Positions 47,205 to 56,217 of a stretch of 64,000 nt of DNA are shown piece by piece. Every line of letters starts with the position of its first letter. The first letter of the stretch is position 1. The DNA is from Herbiconiux moechotypicola. GTDB lineage: Bacteria; Actinomycetota; Actinomycetes; Actinomycetales; Microbacteriaceae. Under the pieces are notes generated by a model. It saw only the letters and a list, made by a program, of their open reading frames with translations, had not been told where the DNA came from and did not search any database. The stretch lies in NCBI RefSeq assembly GCF_024979255.1, contig NZ_JANLCN010000004.1:310001-374000 (forward strand). The letters run 5' to 3'. A program made the translations under genes and the position numbers.

Positions 47205-47902
47205 CCGCTGGTGGGCTCGCCGACGTGCCGCTCACCTATGCGGCGGTCGGAGCGACGCAGGCACCCGATCTGCTGTACTTCCCGCCGAAGGGCTACCGTC
47301 CGATCGAACGCCGGGCGCGCCTCGGCAGCGGGCGCGAGCGGTTCGAGACGGCGTCGGCGCGGCTGATGGCCTGGGGCGTGCAGCGCGGATCGGGCATCGC
47401 GGTCGACGACATCCAGCCCCCGGCCCCCTCCACTGCCGACTACGCCGGGCTCGTCTACGACGCCGACGGCGCCCCGCTCGCGCCGCGGCGGACGCACGCC
47501 GAGCAGGGTTACGCCGAAGACGGCACCCCGCTCGTGTCGCCCGGCACCACGGCCCGCCTCACGGTGCGGGCGTTCGGCGTGCCCTTCGAGGCGCCGGTGC
47601 GCGTGGTCTACACGGTCGACGAGCCCAACCGGCGCGGCTTCGCCTACGGCACGCTGCCCGGCCACCCCGAGTCGGGTGAGGAGCTGTTCTCGGTGGAGCG
47701 TCTCGCCGACGACTCGGTCTGGGTGGTCATCCGCGCCTTCTCGCGGCCGAGCACCTGGTTCTTCCGGCTCGGCTACCCGGTGCTCCGGCTGATGCAGGCT
47801 CGTGCCACCCGCAAGTATCTGCGCTCCCTGCTCCCGGGCATGGGATCGGTCCATCGCTCAGCCGCGGGCGCCGCCGCTCGTCCCGTGGCTCCCGGAGCCT
47901 AG
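47201..47902 (+). CDS. DUF1990 family protein
   Basis: 233 residues, unknown function. Family-like segments are [37 protein letters not shown] and [27 protein letters not shown]. No signal peptide or membrane helix. GTG start overlaps the lepA stop, so it is likely co-translated, and it is followed by hemW after 8 bp. The final 20 residues are Ala/Pro-rich and probably disordered. Confidence 0.88.
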
Positions 47903-47910
47903 GCGGAATC

Positions 47911-49131
47911 GTGCCCTCCGTGCTCCCCGTGGGCGATCCGGCGCCCGCCGACGGCCGGCTGCCGTTCGCCGACGCCACCGATTCGGTGGGGCGTGACCTC
48001 GGCCTCTACGTGCACGTGCCCTTCTGCCGGGTGCGCTGCGGCTACTGCGACTTCAACACCTACACCGCCACCGAGCTGCGCGGCGTGAAGCAGTCCGACT
48101 ACGCCGCCCAGGCCGTGGAGGAGATGCGGTTCGCCGACGGCGCGCTCGGCGCATCCGGAGTCGCCCGCCGGCCGCTGTCGACCGTGTTCTTCGGCGGCGG
48201 CACCCCCACGCTCCTCCCGGCCGCCGATCTCGCCCGAATGCTCGCCGCGGCCCGTGACACCTGGGGCTTCGCTCCGGATGCGGAGATCACCACCGAGGCC
48301 AACCCCGACTCGGTCGACGCGGCCTACCTCGAGGCGCTCGCCGGGGCCGGCTTCACGCGGGTGAGCTTCGGGATGCAGTCGGCCGTGCCCTCGGTGCTCG
48401 CCACCCTCGAGCGCACCCACGACCCGGAGCGCATCCCCCACGTCGTGCGGTGGGCGAAACAGGCCGGGCTCGAGGTGAGTCTCGACCTCATCTACGGCAC
48501 GCCGGGGGAGACCCTCGACGACTGGAGCCGCTCGCTCGACTCGGCGCTCGCGAACGAGCCCGGGCACATCAGTGCCTACGCGCTGATCGTGGAGGAGGGC
48601 ACGAAGCTCGCCCGGCAGATCCGCCGCGGCGAGGTGGCCGAGCCGAGCGATGAGCTGCAGGCCGACATGTACGAGCTGGCGGATGCGCGGCTCGGCGGCG
48701 CCGGTTACGACTGGTACGAGGTGAGCAACTGGTCGAGGAGCGCCGCGCAGCGTTCGCGGCACAACCTCAGCTACTGGCTCGGGCACGACTGGTGGGGCAT
48801 CGGACCGGGCTCGCACAGCTTCGTCGGCCGCACCCGGTGGTGGAATGTGAAGCACCCTGCGGCCTATGCGCAGCGGGTGGCGGCGGGGGAGTCGCCGGCG
48901 GCGGGCCGCGAGACGATCGACGACGACACGCGGCAGCTCGAGCGCGTGCTGCTGCTGTCGCGCGTGCGCGACGCCCTGCGCGTCGACGATCTCGCCCCGG
49001 AGGCGCGCCGCGAGGTGGCGGGGCTCATCGCCGACGGGCTGGTCGACGGCCCGGCAGCCTTGCGCGGAACCCTCACACTCACTCTGCGCGGCCGGCTGCT
49101 CGCCGACGCCGTAGTGCGCCGCCTCACCTGA
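47911..49131 (+). CDS. hemW: Radical SAM haem chaperone HemW
   Basis: 406 residues. The radical SAM cluster motif CRVRCGYC places Cys39, Cys43 and Cys46; GGGTPTLL and the HemW C-terminal domain with YEVSNWSR and YWLGHDWWGIGPG follow. HemW binds haem and delivers it to enzymes; it is often misannotated as oxygen-independent coproporphyrinogen oxidase. GTG start. Terminated by the hairpin 49192-49232. Confidence 0.94.
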   Translation: MPSVLPVGDPAPADGRLPFADATDSVGRDLGLYVHVPFCRVRCGYCDFNTYTATELRGVKQSDYAAQAVEEMRFADGALGASGVARRPLSTVFFGGGTPTLLPAADLARMLAAARDTWGFAPDAEITTEANPDSVDAAYLEALAGAGFTRVSFGMQSAVPSVLATLERTHDPERIPHVVRWAKQAGLEVSLDLIYGTPGETLDDWSRSLDSALANEPGHISAYALIVEEGTKLARQIRRGEVAEPSDELQADMYELADARLGGAGYDWYEVSNWSRSAAQRSRHNLSYWLGHDWWGIGPGSHSFVGRTRWWNVKHPAAYAQRVAAGESPAAGRETIDDDTRQLERVLLLSRVRDALRVDDLAPEARREVAGLIADGLVDGPAALRGTLTLTLRGRLLADAVVRRLT

Positions 49132-49191
49132 CGCGCCACCCGGTACAGCCCTCCCGGCCCCCGACCTGCCGACGCGTTCCCTCACGCAAGA

Positions 49192-49232
49192 ATCGCGGCA
49201 CCCGAGCCCCGTGACGGGGCGGAAGCCGCGAT
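49192..49232. terminator. Bidirectional terminator between hemW and DUF4870 gene
   Basis: Nested hairpin: outer ATCGCGGC/GCCGCGAT, inner GCCCC/GGGGC around GTGAC. Lies between the convergent stops at 49131 and 49254. Confidence 0.75.
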
Positions 49233-49253
49233 CCCTACGCGACCGAACAGCCG

Positions 49254-49742
49254 CTACTTGATGAAGCGGAAGTTGAAGAAGTACCGGTAGGTGCCGCCCG
49301 CGTTCACCTTCACACCCGCGATGATCGCGAAGATGAGGCCCACGATCTGCGCGGCCCAGGCGAGGAAGTAGAAGAGGAAGCCGATGAAGATGAAGGCCGT
49401 GATGGTGCCGATGATGTAGAGACCGATGACGAAGATCGCCACCGTGATCTGGAAGTTCAGCGACTCCTTGGCCTCCTGGTTGGTGAGGGGGCCGCGGTCT
49501 TTGAAGACCAGCCAGATGATGAGCGGGGGGATCCAGCCGAGGATGCCGCCGAGCTGACCGAGAAAGGCCCACTGCTTGTCTTCGGCGGGGGAGAGTGGAG
49601 CGGCGGCGGGTGCAGCACCGTAGCCGGGCTGGTACCCGGGCGGCGGGGTCTGCTGGTAGCCGGGGGGAGGAGTCTGCCCGGGGGGCGGAGTGGGCTGGCC
49701 GGCGGCCGGGTCGTACGGCGGTGTCGCGTTGGGGTCAGTCAT
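49254..49742 (-). CDS. DUF4870 domain membrane protein
   Basis: 162 residues. The N-terminal 55 residues are Pro/Gly/Gln/Tyr-rich with repeats of PPPGYQ; the rest is a DUF4870 domain with three hydrophobic segments, starting DKQWAFLGQLGGILGW and including LTNQEAKESLNFQIT. Probably a small cytoplasmic-membrane protein of unknown role. ATG with AAAGG upstream. Divergent from hrcA. Confidence 0.88.
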   Translation of the reverse strand: MTDPNATPPYDPAAGQPTPPPGQTPPPGYQQTPPPGYQPGYGAAPAAAPLSPAEDKQWAFLGQLGGILGWIPPLIIWLVFKDRGPLTNQEAKESLNFQITVAIFVIGLYIIGTITAFIFIGFLFYFLAWAAQIVGLIFAIIAGVKVNAGGTYRYFFNFRFIK

Positions 49743-49855
49743 GTCTCGCGCCTTTCAGACGTCGTGGGGATTTCTCAGCCACACGATAGCGGGACCGTCT
49801 TCCCGCGGCAACGATTTCGACGCAGGATGTCGAGCCCGGGCGCAGACGGGCGGAG

Positions 49856-49887
49856 TATGATTGGCACTCCGAACGTGTGAGTGCCAG
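49856..49887 (+). promoter_or_regulatory. CIRCE operator and -10 of hrcA-dnaJ
   Basis: TTGGCACTC (49861-49869), nine bases, GAGTGCCAG (49879-49887) is a CIRCE element, differing from the consensus TTAGCACTC-N9-GAGTGCTAA by two symmetrical changes. It begins at the last base of a TATGAT -10 (49856-49861). HrcA bound here would repress its own operon and release it on heat shock. Confidence 0.9.
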
Positions 49888-49906
49888 CGAGAGGACGGTG
49901 CGGCGG

Positions 49907-50974
49907 ATGGTGTCAGAGCGCAGCCTCGAGGTGCTCCGCGTGATCGTGCAGGACTACGTGGCTTCGCGCGAACCGGTCGGTTCGAAGTCGATCGCCGAGC
50001 GGCACAGCTTCGGCGTGTCGGCCGCCACCATCCGCAACGACATGGCGCTGCTCGAAGAAGAAGAGCTCATCACCGCGCCGCACACCTCCTCGGGTCGGGT
50101 GCCGACCGACAAGGGCTACCGGCTCTTCGTCGACCACCTCGCCGACCTCCGCCCGCTGTCGGCGGCCCAGCGCCACGCCATCGAGACCTTCCTCGGCTCC
50201 TCGGTCGACGTCGACGACGTGCTCGCCCGCACGGTGCGCCTCCTCTCGCAGCTCACACACCAGGTCGCCCTCGTGCAGTACCCCTCGCGGTCGCAGGCCC
50301 GGGTGCGCCACGTCGAACTCGTGGCCCTCGCCACCCGCCGGCTCATGACGGTGGTCATCACCGACACCGGTCACGTCGATCAGCGCATCATCGAGGTGCC
50401 CTCCGATCTCGACGACGCCCTCATCGCCGAGCTGCGCACGCGCTTCAACGAGGCGGTCGCCGGTCTCGGCCCGATCGAGGCGGCCGCCGAACTCCCCGCC
50501 GCAGCCGCGCGCATCCCGGCCCACCTGGCCGGCCAGGGCATCGCAGGCGACGACGGCCACGCTCGCACCGCTGCCATCGTGGCCGCCACCCTCCAGGAGC
50601 AGGTCTCCGCCAACCGGCAGGAGCGCCTGCTCATCGCGGGCGCGGCGAACCTCGTGCGCACTGAAGACGACTTCCGCGGCAGCATCCTCCCGGTGCTCGA
50701 GGCGGTCGAGGAGCAGGTGGTGCTGCTGCGCCTGTTCAGTGAGATGGAGGCCGACCAGCGCGGCGTGAGCGTGTCGATCGGCCGCGAGAACGAGTCGTTC
50801 GGGCTCGGCGAGACCTCCATCCTGGCCAGCGGCTACATGGGCGTGGGCAGCTCGGTCGCCCGGCTGGGCGTGCTCGGCCCCACGCGCATGGACTACTCCA
50901 GCAACATCTCGGCGGTGCGCGCCGTGGCGCGCTACCTCTCCCGCACCCTCGGCGAGTCGCCCAGCGCGAGCTGA
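49907..50974 (+). CDS. hrcA: Heat-inducible transcription repressor HrcA
   Basis: 355 residues from ATG 49907, matching the family start MVSERSLEVLRVIVQDYV. The winged helix (SVSAATIRNDM-type: FGVSAATIRNDMALLEEE) leads, followed by the GAF-like and dimerisation parts. A GTG at 49898 has GAGAGG three bases upstream and is possible; GTG 49877 lies inside the CIRCE operator and is rejected. Represses dnaJ (and probably groE elsewhere) by CIRCE binding. dnaJ follows after 52 bp. Confidence 0.94.
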   Translation: MVSERSLEVLRVIVQDYVASREPVGSKSIAERHSFGVSAATIRNDMALLEEEELITAPHTSSGRVPTDKGYRLFVDHLADLRPLSAAQRHAIETFLGSSVDVDDVLARTVRLLSQLTHQVALVQYPSRSQARVRHVELVALATRRLMTVVITDTGHVDQRIIEVPSDLDDALIAELRTRFNEAVAGLGPIEAAAELPAAAARIPAHLAGQGIAGDDGHARTAAIVAATLQEQVSANRQERLLIAGAANLVRTEDDFRGSILPVLEAVEEQVVLLRLFSEMEADQRGVSVSIGRENESFGLGETSILASGYMGVGSSVARLGVLGPTRMDYSSNISAVRAVARYLSRTLGESPSAS

Positions 50975-51026
50975 GCGGCCGTCCCCACGATCCGCACCGT
51001 CCCCCACCCCGAAGGAGAAGCCCCTG

Positions 51027-52139
51027 GTGGCTGACCACTACGACGTGCTCGGCGTCTCGCGCGAAGCGACGCCCGAGGAGATCAAGAAGGCCTATCGCCG
51101 CCTGGCGCGTGAGCTGCACCCCGACGTGAACCCGAGTCCGGATGCGCAGGAGCGCTTCAAGCAGGTCACCCACGCCTACGACGTGCTGAGCGACCCCGGT
51201 CAGCGCCGGGACTACGACCGCGGCCCCCAGCCCGGCTTCGGCGGCGCGGGCGGGGGCTTCGGCGGCTTCGGCGACATCTTCGAGACCTTCTTCGGCGGTC
51301 AGGCCGGCGGCGGGGGCCGTGGTCCGAAGTCGCGCGCCGAGCGCGGGCAGGATGCGCTGCTGCGGGTGGAGGTCGACCTCGGCGAGGTGGTGTTCGGCAC
51401 CCATCGCGACCTCGAGGTCGACACCGCCGTGGTCTGCGACACCTGCAACGGCAGCTGCTGCCTGCCGGGCACCTCGCCCGTCACCTGCGACATCTGCCAC
51501 GGCTCCGGCTCCATCCAGCGCACCGTGCGCTCGCTGCTCGGCAACGTCGTCACCAGCTCGCCCTGCGGCACCTGCCGCGGCTTCGGCACGATCATCCCGA
51601 ACCCCTGCACCACCTGCCAGGGCCAGGGCCGGGTGCGCGCCCGCCGCGTCATCCCGATCGACATCCCCGCCGGGGTCGACACGGGCCTGCGCCTGCAGCT
51701 GCCCGGTCAGGGCGAGGTGGGCCCGGCCGGCGGCCCCCAGGGCGACGTGTACCTCGAGATCAAGGTCAAGCACCACGACGTGTTCTCGCGCAACGACGAC
51801 GACCTGCTGTGCACGCTCGAGGTGCAGATGTGGGATGCGGTGCTCGGCACCACGACCACCATCAACGCACTCGACGGCGACATCGAGCTCGAGATCAAGC
51901 CGGGCATCCAGAGCGCCGACGTCATCACGGTGAAGGGCCGCGGCATCTCGCACCTGCGGGGCAGCGGTCGCGGCGACCTGCGGGTGGGCGTGCAGGTGGT
52001 CACGCCCACGAAGCTCGACCACAAGCAGAAGGAGCTCGTGAAGCAGCTGGCCGCCGCGCACAAGTACCCGGCGCCGAGCCTCGGGCAGTTCCAGCAGGGC
52101 CTGTTCGCCAAGCTCCGCGACCGCTTCCTCAACGTCTGA
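51027..52139 (+). CDS. dnaJ: Chaperone protein DnaJ (DnaJ2 type)
   Basis: 370-residue co-chaperone of DnaK. J domain with HPD at 31-33, a Gly/Phe-rich linker, then four zinc-binding motifs and the C-terminal substrate domain. The first motif is CDTCNGSC, where the usual last glycine is replaced by cysteine; the other three (CDICHGSG, CGTCRGFG, CTTCQGQG) are normal. Position behind hrcA marks it as the second, HrcA-controlled DnaJ of actinobacteria. GTG start, GAAGGAG upstream. Confidence 0.95.
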   Translation: MADHYDVLGVSREATPEEIKKAYRRLARELHPDVNPSPDAQERFKQVTHAYDVLSDPGQRRDYDRGPQPGFGGAGGGFGGFGDIFETFFGGQAGGGGRGPKSRAERGQDALLRVEVDLGEVVFGTHRDLEVDTAVVCDTCNGSCCLPGTSPVTCDICHGSGSIQRTVRSLLGNVVTSSPCGTCRGFGTIIPNPCTTCQGQGRVRARRVIPIDIPAGVDTGLRLQLPGQGEVGPAGGPQGDVYLEIKVKHHDVFSRNDDDLLCTLEVQMWDAVLGTTTTINALDGDIELEIKPGIQSADVITVKGRGISHLRGSGRGDLRVGVQVVTPTKLDHKQKELVKQLAAAHKYPAPSLGQFQQGLFAKLRDRFLNV

Positions 52140-52149
52140 CCCGCCCGTC

Positions 52150-52917
52150 ATGAGCTCGCTCTTCCTGCGCCCCGACCTCGCCGTCGTGCCCCACACGGTG
52201 GGCGACGTGGTGGTGCTCGGCGGTGACGAGGCGCGGCACGCCGCGACGGTCAACCGGCTCCGGGTCGGCGAGCACACCTCCGTCGGCGACGGCAACGGCC
52301 TCGTCGTGAGCGGCATCGTCACCCGGGTGGAGCCGAAAGAGCTCGACGTGCTCGTCGAGGAGTCGGTGCTGCATCCGGAGCCCGTGCCGCGCATCGTGCT
52401 GGTGCAGGCCCTCGCCAAGGGCGACCGCGACGAACTCGCGGTGCAGACGGCCACCGAACTGGGTGTGTCTGCGGTCATCCCGTGGCAGGCCGAGAGGTCG
52501 GTCTCGCGCTGGGTCGGCGCCAAGGCCGTGAAGGGTGTCGAGCGCTGGTCGACCATCGTGCGCGAGGCTGCGAAGCAGTCCATCCGGCCGTTCGTGCCCC
52601 CGGTCGGCGACCTCGTCGACACCGCGCAGCTGCTCGCCCTGGCCGAGGGGCAGCGGATGCTCGTGCTGGAGCCCACCGCCGAGCAGCGGTTGAGCGGGCT
52701 GCGGTTCGACCGGCTCGGTGACGGTTCGGGCGACGAACCCGACACCCCGCCCATCCTGCTCGTGGTCGGGCCCGAGGGCGGGATCTCGCCGCGCGAGCTC
52801 GACCGGCTCGCGGAGGCGGGTGCGCAGCCCGTCCGGCTGGGAGACGAGGTGCTGCGCACCTCGAGCGCCGGGCCCGCGGCTCTCGCGGTGCTCAACGTGG
52901 CACTCGGCCGCTGGTAG
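52150..52917 (+). CDS. rsmE: 16S rRNA (uracil-1498-N3)-methyltransferase
   Basis: 255 residues, SPOUT methyltransferase of the 30S decoding region. N-terminal PUA-like part includes VVLGGDEARHAATVNRLRVG; the SAM-binding trefoil knot reads LLVVGPEGGISPRELD and VRLGDEVLRTSSAGPAAL. Ten bases after dnaJ, so in the same operon, as in many bacteria. Confidence 0.95.
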   Translation: MSSLFLRPDLAVVPHTVGDVVVLGGDEARHAATVNRLRVGEHTSVGDGNGLVVSGIVTRVEPKELDVLVEESVLHPEPVPRIVLVQALAKGDRDELAVQTATELGVSAVIPWQAERSVSRWVGAKAVKGVERWSTIVREAAKQSIRPFVPPVGDLVDTAQLLALAEGQRMLVLEPTAEQRLSGLRFDRLGDGSGDEPDTPPILLVVGPEGGISPRELDRLAEAGAQPVRLGDEVLRTSSAGPAALAVLNVALGRW

Positions 52918-52920
52918 CGC

Positions 52921-52953
52921 GCGTTCTCCACAGGCGAGCGTTCTCCACAGGCG
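52921..52953 (+). repeat. Two tandem 17-bp repeats with DnaA-box-like cores
   Basis: GCGTTCTCCACAGGCG occurs at 52921 and 52938, period 17 bp. Each holds TTCTCCACA, one base away from the DnaA box TTATCCACA. They stand just upstream of the HIT-gene promoter. Confidence 0.8.
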
Positions 52954-52988
52954 CACGGGAGACCCCCTGCCGGGCCATCCTCCGAACG

Positions 52989-52994
52989 TAGGAT
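52989..52994 (+). promoter_or_regulatory. -10 element of the HIT gene (leaderless type)
   Basis: TAGGAT exactly six bases before the ATG at 53001. Confidence 0.5.
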
Positions 52995-53000
52995 GGTCAC

Positions 53001-53360
53001 ATGTCCAGCACCGAGAGCTCCACCCCGTCGATCTTCTCGCGCATCATCGCGCGCGAGATCCCGGCCACCGTCGTGCGCGAGACCGATCGGCTCATCGCCA
53101 TCGAAGACATCGCGCCGAAGGCCCCGGTGCACGTGCTGGTCATCCCGAAGACCGAGCGCTACCGCGACGTCGTGGAGCTGGCCGCGGGCGACCCCGCGCT
53201 GCTCGCCGAGCTCGTGGCCCTCGCGAACGAGATCGCCGCCGAGCGCGCCGACGGCGAGTTCCGCCTCGTCTTCAACACCGGTGAGAACGCCGGTCAGACC
53301 GTCTTCCACGTGCACGCCCATGTTCTCGCGGGCGGCTTGAAGGAATCATCACTTGGCTGA
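53001..53360 (+). CDS. HIT family nucleotide-binding protein
   Basis: 119 residues, HINT-type phosphoramidase/nucleotidyl hydrolase. The histidine triad HVHAHV is at 103-108 (His103, 105, 107); IFSRIIAREIPATVV and VPKT-like HVLVIPKTE are typical. Substrates are probably adenosine phosphoramidates. Its 3' end overlaps phoH by 8 bp in another frame, indicating coupled translation. Confidence 0.94.
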   Translation: MSSTESSTPSIFSRIIAREIPATVVRETDRLIAIEDIAPKAPVHVLVIPKTERYRDVVELAAGDPALLAELVALANEIAAERADGEFRLVFNTGENAGQTVFHVHAHVLAGGLKESSLG

Positions 53361-54429
53361 ATCCGAGACCACACCCACCCCCATCCCCGGCACCACCGAG
53401 GCCAGACTCCACGTCGACGGCATCGAGATGGTGCGACTGCTCGGCCCGCAAGACCGGCTGCTCACCACGATCGAGCGGCAGTTCCCGCTCGTGTCGGTTC
53501 TTGTGCGCGGCAACGAGATCTCGCTCTCCGGTGAGAAGTTCCAGGTCGACGCCGCACGCAAGCTCGTGGAGGAGCTGCTGCAGATGGTGCGCAACGGCCA
53601 GGAGCTCACCCCGGTCGAGGTGTCGTCGTCGGCGCGCATCCTCGAGGGCGACCGGACTGCGAGCCCGTCGGAACTGCTCGGTCAGGCGATCGTCACGGCG
53701 CGCGGCAAGGCCGTGCGCCCGAAGACCGCGGGTCAGAAGGAGTACGTCGACGCCATCGACGAGAACACGATCGTGTTCGGCATCGGTCCCGCGGGCACCG
53801 GCAAGACCTACCTCGCGATGGCCAAGGCCGTGCAGGCGCTGCAGCGCAAAGAGGTCGAGCGCATCATCCTCACCCGTCCCGCCGTCGAGGCGGGGGAGCG
53901 GCTGGGCTACCTGCCGGGCACCCTCACCGACAAGATCGATCCCTATCTGCGGCCGCTCTACGACGCCCTCAACGAGATGATGGATCCCGAGATCGTGCCG
54001 AAGCTGCTCGCCGTCGGCACCATCGAGGTGGCGCCGTTGGCCTACATGCGCGGCCGCACGCTCAACAACTCCTTCATCGTGCTCGACGAGGCGCAGAACA
54101 CCACGCCCGAGCAGATGAAGATGTTCCTCACCCGGCTCGGCTTCGGCTCGAAGATGGTGGTGACGGGCGACATCACCCAGGTCGACCTGCCCACCGGCAC
54201 GAGCGGCCTCCAGGTGGTATCGCGCATCCTCGACCGCATCGACGACATCCACTTCGCCACGCTCACGAGCGCCGACGTGGTGCGGCACACCCTGGTGGGC
54301 AAGATCGTCGACGCCTACACCAAGTACGACCAGGTGCAGCTGGCGCGTCGCGAGAACCCGGGCTACCAGGCCCCGAACGACCGCAGCCAGAACGACCGAG
54401 ACCGGCGTTACGCCGCCAGGAGGCGCTAG
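53353..54429 (+). CDS. phoH: PhoH family ATPase
   Basis: 358 residues. An N-terminal KH-like part leads into the PhoH P-loop domain with Walker A GPAGTGKT (145-152), [15 protein letters not shown] and Walker [20 protein letters not shown] start with GAAGGA upstream, overlapping the HIT gene. Next to ybeY and era, so a role in rRNA maturation is likely (YbeZ-like), though the biochemical function is not settled. Confidence 0.94.
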   Translation: MAESETTPTPIPGTTEARLHVDGIEMVRLLGPQDRLLTTIERQFPLVSVLVRGNEISLSGEKFQVDAARKLVEELLQMVRNGQELTPVEVSSSARILEGDRTASPSELLGQAIVTARGKAVRPKTAGQKEYVDAIDENTIVFGIGPAGTGKTYLAMAKAVQALQRKEVERIILTRPAVEAGERLGYLPGTLTDKIDPYLRPLYDALNEMMDPEIVPKLLAVGTIEVAPLAYMRGRTLNNSFIVLDEAQNTTPEQMKMFLTRLGFGSKMVVTGDITQVDLPTGTSGLQVVSRILDRIDDIHFATLTSADVVRHTLVGKIVDAYTKYDQVQLARRENPGYQAPNDRSQNDRDRRYAARRR

Positions 54430-54433
54430 AGCC

Positions 54434-54901
54434 ATGTCCATCGAGATCAACAACGAGTCCTCGGTCGAGGTCGACGAGAACGCCATCCTGAGGCTCGCGA
54501 GCTTCGCCCTCGACCACATGCACGTGCATCCGGATGCGGAGCTCGCGATCGTGCTGGTCGACGAGGCCGCGATGGAACAGCTCCACGTGCAATGGATGGA
54601 CGAGCCCGGCCCCACCGATGTGCTGAGCTTCCCCATGGACGAGCTGCGCCCCGGCACCGAAGACTCCCCGACCCCGCCCGGTCTCCTCGGCGACGTCGTG
54701 CTCTGCCCGCAGGTCGCCGAGGAGCAGGCCAAGGCCGCGAAGCACTCCACCCTCGAAGAACTGCTGCTGCTCACCACCCACGGCATCCTGCACCTGCTCG
54801 GCTTCGACCACGCCGAGCCCGACGAGGAGCGCGAGATGTTCGGCATCCAGCGCGACATCCTGGTGGGCTTCGCCATGAGCGAGCGCCGCCGACGGCCGTG
54901 A
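54434..54901 (+). CDS. ybeY: Endoribonuclease YbeY
   Basis: 155 residues. Metal-binding motif [11 protein letters not shown] gives His116, His120 and His126. Acts in 16S rRNA 3' maturation and ribosome quality control. ATG four bases after the phoH stop with AGGAGG reading into it (AGGAGGCGCTAG). The stop overlaps the next gene's GTG. Confidence 0.94.
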   Translation: MSIEINNESSVEVDENAILRLASFALDHMHVHPDAELAIVLVDEAAMEQLHVQWMDEPGPTDVLSFPMDELRPGTEDSPTPPGLLGDVVLCPQVAEEQAKAAKHSTLEELLLLTTHGILHLLGFDHAEPDEEREMFGIQRDILVGFAMSERRRRP

Positions 54902-56217
54902 CCATCGCCCTGTTCCTCGTCGCCGCACTGGCGCTGGTCGCGCTCGGCGGCCTCTTCGCCGCGATCGACACGGCGGTGCTCTCGCTCTCGCGCGCCGACA
55001 TCCTCGAGCTGGCAGAGCGCTACCGCGCGAAGCGCTCGCTGCGCGCGATCGCCGAAGACACCGGGGCGCACCTCAATGCGGCCAATTTCGCACGCGTGGT
55101 GTCGGAGACCACGGCCGCGGTGCTCGTCACGATCGCGTTCGCGTTCACCTTCCCGAACGAGCAGCTCTGGCTGGCCCTGCTGCTGTCCGCCGTGGTCATG
55201 ACCGGTGTCTCGTTCGTGCTCGTGGGGTCGAGCCCGCGCAGCGTCGGCCGGGTGCACGCCCGCGCCGTGGTGCGCTACGGGGCTGTTCCGGTGCACCTGA
55301 CGAGGGTCATCCTGGGTCCGCTCGCCAACGCGCTGGTGGCCATCGGCAACCGCGTCACGCCCGGTCGGCTGCGCTCGGGCACCTTCTCGTCGGAGGAGCA
55401 GCTGCTCAGCATGGTCGACGAGGCCACCGAGCTCGACGTTCTCGAAGAAGACGACCGGGAGCTCATCCACTCGATCCTCGAGTTCAACGACACGGTGGTG
55501 CGCGAGGTCATGATCCCGCGCACCGACATGGTCACGATCGACGACGACGCGACCGTGGGGCACGGTCTGGGGCTCTTCCTCAGCAAGGGCGTCTCGCGCA
55601 TGCCGATCGTGGTCGACGACCGGGTCGACGAGATCTCGGGCGTGCTCTACCTCCGCGACGCGGCCCGCGTGGCCTACGAGCGGCCCGAGCAGGTCGACCG
55701 CATGCTCGTGCGCGAGCTCGCCCGGCCCGCCCTGTTCATCCCCGAGTCGAAGAAGACCGACGACACGCTCCGGCAGATGCAGGCCGAGTCCAACCATCTC
55801 GCGATGGTGGTCGACGAGTACGGCGGCATCGCGGGCCTGGTCACGCTCGAAGACCTGCTCGAAGAGCTCGTGGGCGACATCTCCGACGAGTACGACCGCG
55901 ACGTGGTGGAGGTCGAGCCGCTCGGCGGCGAGGGTTCCGACGCCTCGTTCCGTGTGAGCGCGCGCCTTCCGGTCGACGAGCTGGGCGAGCTGTTCGGGCT
56001 CGAGCTCGACGACGACGACGTCGACTCGGCGGGAGGACTGCTCACCAAGGCCCTCGGCCGGCTTCCTCTGCCGGGCGACGAGGCGCGCATCACCGGCCTG
56101 GTGCTCACCGCCGACCGCACGGAGGGCCGGCGCCGCGTCGTCACCGTGATCGCCCGCCGAGACCCGGATGCGCCGCTGCCGGCGCGCGAGACCGCACACG
56201 CCGAGGAGGGCGCATGA
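54898..56217 (+). CDS. CNNM/CorC-type membrane protein (hemolysin-related)
   Basis: 439 residues from GTG 54898 (GTGA overlap with ybeY). An N-terminal DUF21/CNNM domain with three to four membrane helices (about 1-150) is followed by two CBS domains ([14 protein letters not shown] onward; [15 protein letters not shown] at the end) and a C-terminal CorC/HlyC domain (about 350-425). Family members are implicated in Mg2+/Co2+ efflux; 'hemolysin' is a historical name. Stop overlaps era (ATGA). Confidence 0.92.
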   Translation: MTIALFLVAALALVALGGLFAAIDTAVLSLSRADILELAERYRAKRSLRAIAEDTGAHLNAANFARVVSETTAAVLVTIAFAFTFPNEQLWLALLLSAVVMTGVSFVLVGSSPRSVGRVHARAVVRYGAVPVHLTRVILGPLANALVAIGNRVTPGRLRSGTFSSEEQLLSMVDEATELDVLEEDDRELIHSILEFNDTVVREVMIPRTDMVTIDDDATVGHGLGLFLSKGVSRMPIVVDDRVDEISGVLYLRDAARVAYERPEQVDRMLVRELARPALFIPESKKTDDTLRQMQAESNHLAMVVDEYGGIAGLVTLEDLLEELVGDISDEYDRDVVEVEPLGGEGSDASFRVSARLPVDELGELFGLELDDDDVDSAGGLLTKALGRLPLPGDEARITGLVLTADRTEGRRRVVTVIARRDPDAPLPARETAHAEEGA

